From Streptomyces sp. Je 1-79 (GTDB taxonomy: Bacteria; Actinomycetota; Actinomycetes; Streptomycetales; Streptomycetaceae), in assembly GCF_025195125.1 (NCBI RefSeq), contig NZ_JAMGSL010000009.1, positions 191,091 through 255,090 of the forward strand: a DNA stretch of 64,000 nucleotides. The letters are read 5' to 3'. Both the position numbers and the translations under genes were made by a program. Positions 60,262-64,000 of this stretch are shown piece by piece (position 1 is the first letter of the stretch; each line of letters opens with the position of its first letter). Below the pieces are notes generated by a model. That model ran no database searches. It was not told the origin of the DNA and saw nothing but the letters and a program-made list of their open reading frames with translations.

Positions 60262-61599
60262 ATGCGACTTCGAACCCGCGGAAGAAGGTCCGCCACCCTC
60301 GCGGCCCTTCTGGCGCTCGCCCTCGCGGCGCCGCTCTCCGCAGGCGCGTACCAGGCCGGAGCCGACTCGGAACCGACCGCCACCGCCGAGGAAGTGATCC
60401 GCCAGTACGAGATCCACGGCCCGTCCACCGTCGCCGAACGCACCGCGCTCGCCGCGACCGGCGTCTCGATCGACGAGACCGACGACCACAGCGTCGTCGT
60501 CAGCGCCAACTCCGCCCAGCTGCGCAAGCTCCGCGCACTGGGCCACCGCCCCGAGGCCCTGCCCGCCCCGCCCGACCGCTCGGTGAAGGGCATGGCCGTC
60601 GAACCCTTCGACTTCCCCTCCGCCGACTCCAGGTACCACAACTTCGCCGAGATGAACGCGGAGATCGACCAGCGCCTCGCCCAGTACCCGACCATCATGA
60701 ACAAGCGGGTCATCGGGAAGACGTACCAGGGCCGGGACATCGTCGCCGTCAAGATCAGCGACAACGTGGGCACGGACGAGGCCGAGCCCGAGGTCCTCTT
60801 CACCCACCACCAGCACGCCCGTGAGCACCTCACCGTCGAGATGGCGCTCTACCTGCTGCGCGAGCTCGGCGCGGGCTACGGAAGCGACTCCCGCATCACC
60901 GGCCTGGTGAACAGCCGCGAGATCTGGATCGTGCCGGACCTCAACCCGGACGGCGGCGAGTACGACATCGCCTCCGGCTCCTACCGCAGCTGGCGCAAGA
61001 ACCGGCAGCCCAACTCCGGCTCCTCCTACGTCGGTACGGACATGAACCGGAACTGGGACTACAAGTGGGGCTGCTGCGGCGGCTCCTCCGGCTCCAAGAG
61101 CTCCGAGACCTACCGGGGCACGGCCCCCGAGTCCGCCCCCGAGGTGAAGGTCGTCGCCGACTTCGTCCGCTCCCGCGTGGTGGGCGGCAAACAGCAGATC
61201 AGGGCAGCGATCGACTTCCACACGTACAGCGAACTGGTGCTCTGGCCCTTCGGCTGGACCACCGCGAACACCGCGCCGGGCATGACCCAGGACGACCGCG
61301 ACGCGTTCGCCACGGTCGGCCAGAAGATGGCGGCCAGCAACGGCTACACCCCCGAGCAGTCGAGTGACCTCTACATCACGGACGGGTCGATCGACGACTA
61401 CCTCTGGGGCTCGCAGAAGATCTTCGGCTACACGTTCGAGATGTACCCGGCCTCGTCCTGGAACGGCGGCTTCTACCCGCCGGACGAGGTGATCGAACGC
61501 GAGACGAGCCGCAACAAGGACGCCGTCCTCCAGCTCCTGGAGAACGCGGACTGCATGTACCGCTCGATCGGCAAGGCCGCGCAGTACTGCACGAGCTGA
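60262..61599 (+). CDS. secreted M14 zinc carboxypeptidase
   Basis: 445 residues. A signal peptide (Arg-rich start, cleavage near SAGAYQ) and a propeptide (about 30-110) lead to an M14 catalytic domain: zinc ligands HQHAREH (HxxE) and IDFHTYSE, substrate-binding MNRNWDYKWG and the general base in GYTFEMYP. It removes C-terminal residues from peptides outside the cell. AGGAGA lies 5 bases before the ATG. Confidence 0.93.
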   Translation: MRLRTRGRRSATLAALLALALAAPLSAGAYQAGADSEPTATAEEVIRQYEIHGPSTVAERTALAATGVSIDETDDHSVVVSANSAQLRKLRALGHRPEALPAPPDRSVKGMAVEPFDFPSADSRYHNFAEMNAEIDQRLAQYPTIMNKRVIGKTYQGRDIVAVKISDNVGTDEAEPEVLFTHHQHAREHLTVEMALYLLRELGAGYGSDSRITGLVNSREIWIVPDLNPDGGEYDIASGSYRSWRKNRQPNSGSSYVGTDMNRNWDYKWGCCGGSSGSKSSETYRGTAPESAPEVKVVADFVRSRVVGGKQQIRAAIDFHTYSELVLWPFGWTTANTAPGMTQDDRDAFATVGQKMAASNGYTPEQSSDLYITDGSIDDYLWGSQKIFGYTFEMYPASSWNGGFYPPDEVIERETSRNKDAVLQLLENADCMYRSIGKAAQYCTS

Positions 61600-61617
61600 C
61601 GAGACGCCGGGTCCGGC

Positions 61618-61639
61618 CCGTTCCGACCCATCGGAACGG
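61618..61639. terminator. bidirectional hairpin terminator
   Basis: CCGTTCCGA / TCGGAACGG with a 4-base loop, extended outward by further GC pairing with mismatches, between the carboxypeptidase and the convergent AAA+ gene. Confidence 0.8.
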
Positions 61640-61661
61640 ACCGGCCCCGGCGGCCTCTGCG

Positions 61662-63227
61662 TCAGTCCTCCCGGAAGACGATCCGGCGGTGACCCGACGC
61701 CCCCGGCGTCGCCGCCGCCATGGCCGCCCGGCCTGCCGGGACGGCCCGCTCGCGGCCCCACGCCCTGATCTCCTCGATCTGCTCGGGATTGACCCGGCTC
61801 AGCGGAACGGTGTTGGCGAAGGTGTCAAGGATGAGCGAGGGCTTCAGGTTCGCCGCGCCCCCGCTCAGATGCGCCTCGACACCCACGTCGTGCAGGGCCG
61901 CCGCAATGTCCGACCCCGCGAAGCCCTCCGACAGGTCGACCAGCCGGTCCAGCTGCTCCTGCTCGGGCTCGTGCTGGAGATAGAGGCGGTGGTACAGCTG
62001 GATGATCTCCCTGCGGTCCTGGGCGTCCGGCAGGTCGACGAAGAAGAGCTCGTCGAAGCGGCCCTTGCGCAGCAGCTCCGGCGGAAGGCTGCGGACGTCG
62101 TTCGCGGTGGCGACCACGAACGCGCGGGAGTCCGACTCCTGCAGCCAGAAGAGGAACTGCCCGATGATGCGCTGCGGCACGCCCGAGCCGTCGTCCCGGC
62201 CCGCGAGACCCTTCTCGATCTCGTCGATCCAGAGGATGCAGGGCGCGACACGGTCGGCCATGGCGAGCGCCTCACGGAACCGGCCCTCGGACTCGCCCAG
62301 GTACTTGCCGTGGATGCTGCCCATGTCGAGCCGGTAGAGCGGCAGCTGCCACTCATGGGCGATGGCCTTGGCCGACAGGGACTTGCCGCAGCCCGGGACG
62401 CCCACGAGCAGCACCCCCCGGGGCGGGCGCAGCTTCGTCTCCCGCAGGTCCTCGTGCATCAGCTGGTGCTTGACCTGGAGCCACTTGCGGAGGCTGGAGA
62501 GGCCGCCGATCGAGTAGTCCTCGTCCTTCAGCTGGACGCGCTCGAGGCCCGTCAGATCGCTGAAGATCCTGTCCTTCGCCTGGGCGAGACCCAGCACGTC
62601 CTGCTTCTCGATCGCACCCTTGGCGGCTACCGTGGCCATCAGGTTGATCGCCTCCGCCTCGGTGACCCCGCGCAGAAACTCGGCGGCCCGGCGGGCGTCG
62701 CTCTCGTCCCAGCGGACCGGGATGTGCCCCTCGTGGTCGGAGAGGAAGGCGCTGAGGATCTCGTACATCTCCTCCGGGTGGGGCAGGTCGAGGTGCAGGC
62801 TCATGCCCAGGCGCTGCAGACCGCTCCAGATCGGGTTGTCGGTGATGACGACGATGCTGCCCATGTTGTTTCCGGCCAGCCGGGCCAGCTCGGACATGTG
62901 CCGGGCGATCGGGGTGTCGCCTTCCAGGTCTGCCGGGTCGACGAAGACCACGGTCGCGTTGGCCCGGCTGGTGAACTGGGAGGCGGCGAAGTCCATCGCG
63001 CCGGTCAGCGAGCGGTCGTCGATGACCGTCGCGTTGGTGCGCAGGTCCCGCAGTCCGGTGGCCCTGGTGTAGATCCAGAAGGGCAGGCTGCTCCGGCGCG
63101 GCTGGGTGGCGGCCTCCCTGAGCAGACGCAGCGCCCGCTCCTGCTCGATGGTGCGCATGCCGATGACCGGCACGCGCGCGGAGATGTAGCTGTCGAGGTG
63201 CTGCAGACAATCGGCGTAGTTCGACAT
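61662..63227 (-). CDS. Ycf46-like AAA+ ATPase
   Basis: 521 residues. An N-terminal degenerate nucleotide-binding domain (about 1-170; VVFVDPADLEGDTPIARHMS, NNMGSIVVITDNPIW) precedes a canonical AAA+ module (about 240-470): Walker A GVPGCGKSLSAKA, Walker B ILWIDEIEKG, sensor 1 VVATANDVRSLPPELL and arginine finger RKGRFDELFFVDLP. Similar to chloroplast Ycf46. Its job is unknown. The C-terminus ends HRRIVFRED, echoing the RRRILRD end of the neighbouring protein. Confidence 0.87.
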   Translation of the reverse strand: MSNYADCLQHLDSYISARVPVIGMRTIEQERALRLLREAATQPRRSSLPFWIYTRATGLRDLRTNATVIDDRSLTGAMDFAASQFTSRANATVVFVDPADLEGDTPIARHMSELARLAGNNMGSIVVITDNPIWSGLQRLGMSLHLDLPHPEEMYEILSAFLSDHEGHIPVRWDESDARRAAEFLRGVTEAEAINLMATVAAKGAIEKQDVLGLAQAKDRIFSDLTGLERVQLKDEDYSIGGLSSLRKWLQVKHQLMHEDLRETKLRPPRGVLLVGVPGCGKSLSAKAIAHEWQLPLYRLDMGSIHGKYLGESEGRFREALAMADRVAPCILWIDEIEKGLAGRDDGSGVPQRIIGQFLFWLQESDSRAFVVATANDVRSLPPELLRKGRFDELFFVDLPDAQDRREIIQLYHRLYLQHEPEQEQLDRLVDLSEGFAGSDIAAALHDVGVEAHLSGGAANLKPSLILDTFANTVPLSRVNPEQIEEIRAWGRERAVPAGRAAMAAATPGASGHRRIVFRED

Positions 63228-63281
63228 GCGGACCTTCGGGGCTCGGAAGGAGAACGGGACGGGAGGGACGGGCCGCCTGGG

Positions 63282-63851
63282 TCAGTCCCGCAGGATCCGG
63301 CGCCGGGGTGTCGCGGCCGGGTCGTAGGACCAGGCGTCCGCGGTGCCGGACCCCGGCGCGGACGCCGGCTGCGACAGGACGGCCGTGAGGGCGTTGTCGC
63401 GCAGGGTGCGGCGGCGCTCCTCGACCCAGCGGGCCTCGGGTTCGTCGCGGGCCGCCTGCTCCAGGAGCCGCTCCAGCTGTGCCTGGAGTTCGGGGATCTG
63501 CCGGTCCACCATCTCGGTCAGCCGTTCCCGCAGCCGTTCCGGAAGCCCGCGGTGGCCGGCGACGTCCCGGATCGCGCGGAGCCCTGTCCGCGCCTGGGCC
63601 AGCTCGCGCCCGGCCGAGAACTCGTCCGTGGCCGCGTCCATGGCGCGGACCAGCGTGTCGGCCCAGGCCTGCAGCCGGGTGCTGACGGCCTCGCTGAGGT
63701 GGTCGGCGAGCCGGGCCACCGTGTCACCGTCGTACGTCTCCGCCTCGATCGCGGGAAGCCGCGCCGGATCCACGGGCTCGAACGCGGCCCAGGAACGCAG
63801 GAAGGTCACCCACTCCTCGTACGGGCCCCCGTGCCCCCAGAACCCGCTCAT
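63282..63851 (-). CDS. unknown helical protein, partner of the AAA+ gene
   Basis: 189 residues. After a WGHGGPYEEWVTFLRSWAAF N-terminus, the central part (about 70-150) is helical and charged (RLREQ-type helices, LQAQLERLLEQAARDEPEA). No known domain. It ends in ATPRRRILRD, similar to the AAA+ C-terminus. The ATG at 63851 overlaps the upstream gene's stop (ATGA). A longer open frame upstream is less likely. Confidence 0.65.
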   Translation of the reverse strand: MSGFWGHGGPYEEWVTFLRSWAAFEPVDPARLPAIEAETYDGDTVARLADHLSEAVSTRLQAWADTLVRAMDAATDEFSAGRELAQARTGLRAIRDVAGHRGLPERLRERLTEMVDRQIPELQAQLERLLEQAARDEPEARWVEERRRTLRDNALTAVLSQPASAPGSGTADAWSYDPAATPRRRILRD

Positions 63852-64000
63852 CGGCCGACGCCCGGCCGGCGCACCAGCGTCTCCCCGGGCGGTAGCGGCT
63901 CCCAGTCGGGGAGGCCCTCGACGACCCGGCGCAGCCGGCTGGTCGACCGGTCCGCCGGAGCCGGCCGCTGGGAGCCCCACGGGGAGTCCACGACGGGCCT
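63848..64000 (-). CDS. partial unknown gene at the window edge
   Basis: The last 50 codons of a gene that begins beyond the window. The visible C-terminus is RVVEGLPDWEPLPPGETLVR plus RPGVGR and stop. It overlaps the next gene's start by ATGA, so it belongs to the same operon as the AAA+ ATPase. Nothing else can be said from this fragment. Confidence 0.7.
   Translation of the reverse strand, partial: RPVVDSPWGSQRPAPADRSTSRLRRVVEGLPDWEPLPPGETLVRRPGVGR

Noticed and set aside
58807..61761. Very long ORF on the minus strand (984 codons) and similar long ORFs at 6593-9034, 13792-16248, 22576-25011 and 2865-4859
   Set aside because: These are antisense or alternate-frame shadows caused by high GC. 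They cross real genes with clear domains and consist of Arg/Gly/Pro/Ala-rich low-complexity sequence.

Overview
This window looks like a stretch of a Streptomyces chromosome. The DNA is very GC-rich with strong G/C bias at third codon positions, genes are densely packed and often coupled by 4-base ATGA overlaps, and GTG starts are common. It carries typical Streptomyces markers: a Wbl regulator, DUF6542, DUF4245 and DUF1707 proteins, a polyphosphate glucokinase, a SpoIIE-type phosphatase with a TTA codon, and a chitinase with a DasR-like operator. From memory, the order ppgK-ispH-xseAB-glpX-wbl-fumarase-fumC-PBP-oxyR-ahpCD-uppS-chitinase matches the core region around SCO5003 to SCO5059 of S. 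coelicolor; no search was run. I saw no transposase, prophage, CRISPR array, rRNA, tRNA or biosynthetic gene cluster.

Layout. 1-1.8 kb: the 3' end of a PLP enzyme, a cupin, and a RelE-type toxin with a Phd-type antitoxin. 1.9-12 kb: housekeeping genes (ychF, ppgK, ispH, an APC permease, xseA-xseB, a nitroreductase, glpX, a Wbl regulator). 12.2-20.4 kb: a DUF1707 protein, a DUF1304-TetR pair under twin palindromes, an iron-sulfur class I fumarase and, 2.4 kb on, the iron-free class II fumarase fumC, with a lipoprotein and an SGNH/ricin esterase between them. 20.4-28.7 kb: a GAF-SpoIIE-HATPase phosphatase preceded by a small coupled ORF, a class A PBP, and a PadR-ABC exporter operon. 28.7-31 kb: oxyR facing ahpC-ahpD. 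31-44.5 kb: membrane and cell-wall genes (AI-2E family protein, a secreted lysozyme-like protein with a structured leader, PhoH, UppS, a DUF2079 protein, a prepilin peptidase, a PIG-V-like glycosyltransferase) plus HxlR and winged-helix proteins. 45.6-56.6 kb: an 11-kb minus-strand operon for a Flp/Tad-type pilus. 57-61.6 kb: a secreted chitinase, a divergent Nramp-type transporter and a secreted M14 carboxypeptidase. 61.7-64 kb: a Ycf46-like AAA+ ATPase with two unknown proteins, running off the window edge.

How genes work together. The Tad operon carries assembly ATPases and platform proteins (CpaB, TadZ, TadA, TadB, TadC), two TadE pseudopilins, a Flp pilin and TadG. It also holds its own NarL-type two-component pair, a lipoprotein and an OmpA-type peptidoglycan-binding protein, and it has no secretin, as expected for a Gram-positive. 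The prepilin peptidase that should process Flp and the TadE proteins lies about 4 kb beyond the operon's 3' end. OxyR with AhpCD forms a peroxide-defence unit. The two fumarases look like an iron/oxidant-dependent isozyme switch. PhoH, UppS, PBP and IspH link to cell-wall precursor and stress metabolism.

Most notable points: the in-frame TTA codon (bldA dependence) and the upstream coupled ORF of the SpoIIE phosphatase; likely frameshifts at the starts of the Phd antitoxin and the DUF1304 gene; iron-box-like and SigR-like sites before the two fumarases; the regulated Tad pilus; the Nramp-like protein without its metal-binding motifs; and the AAA+ locus at the right edge.
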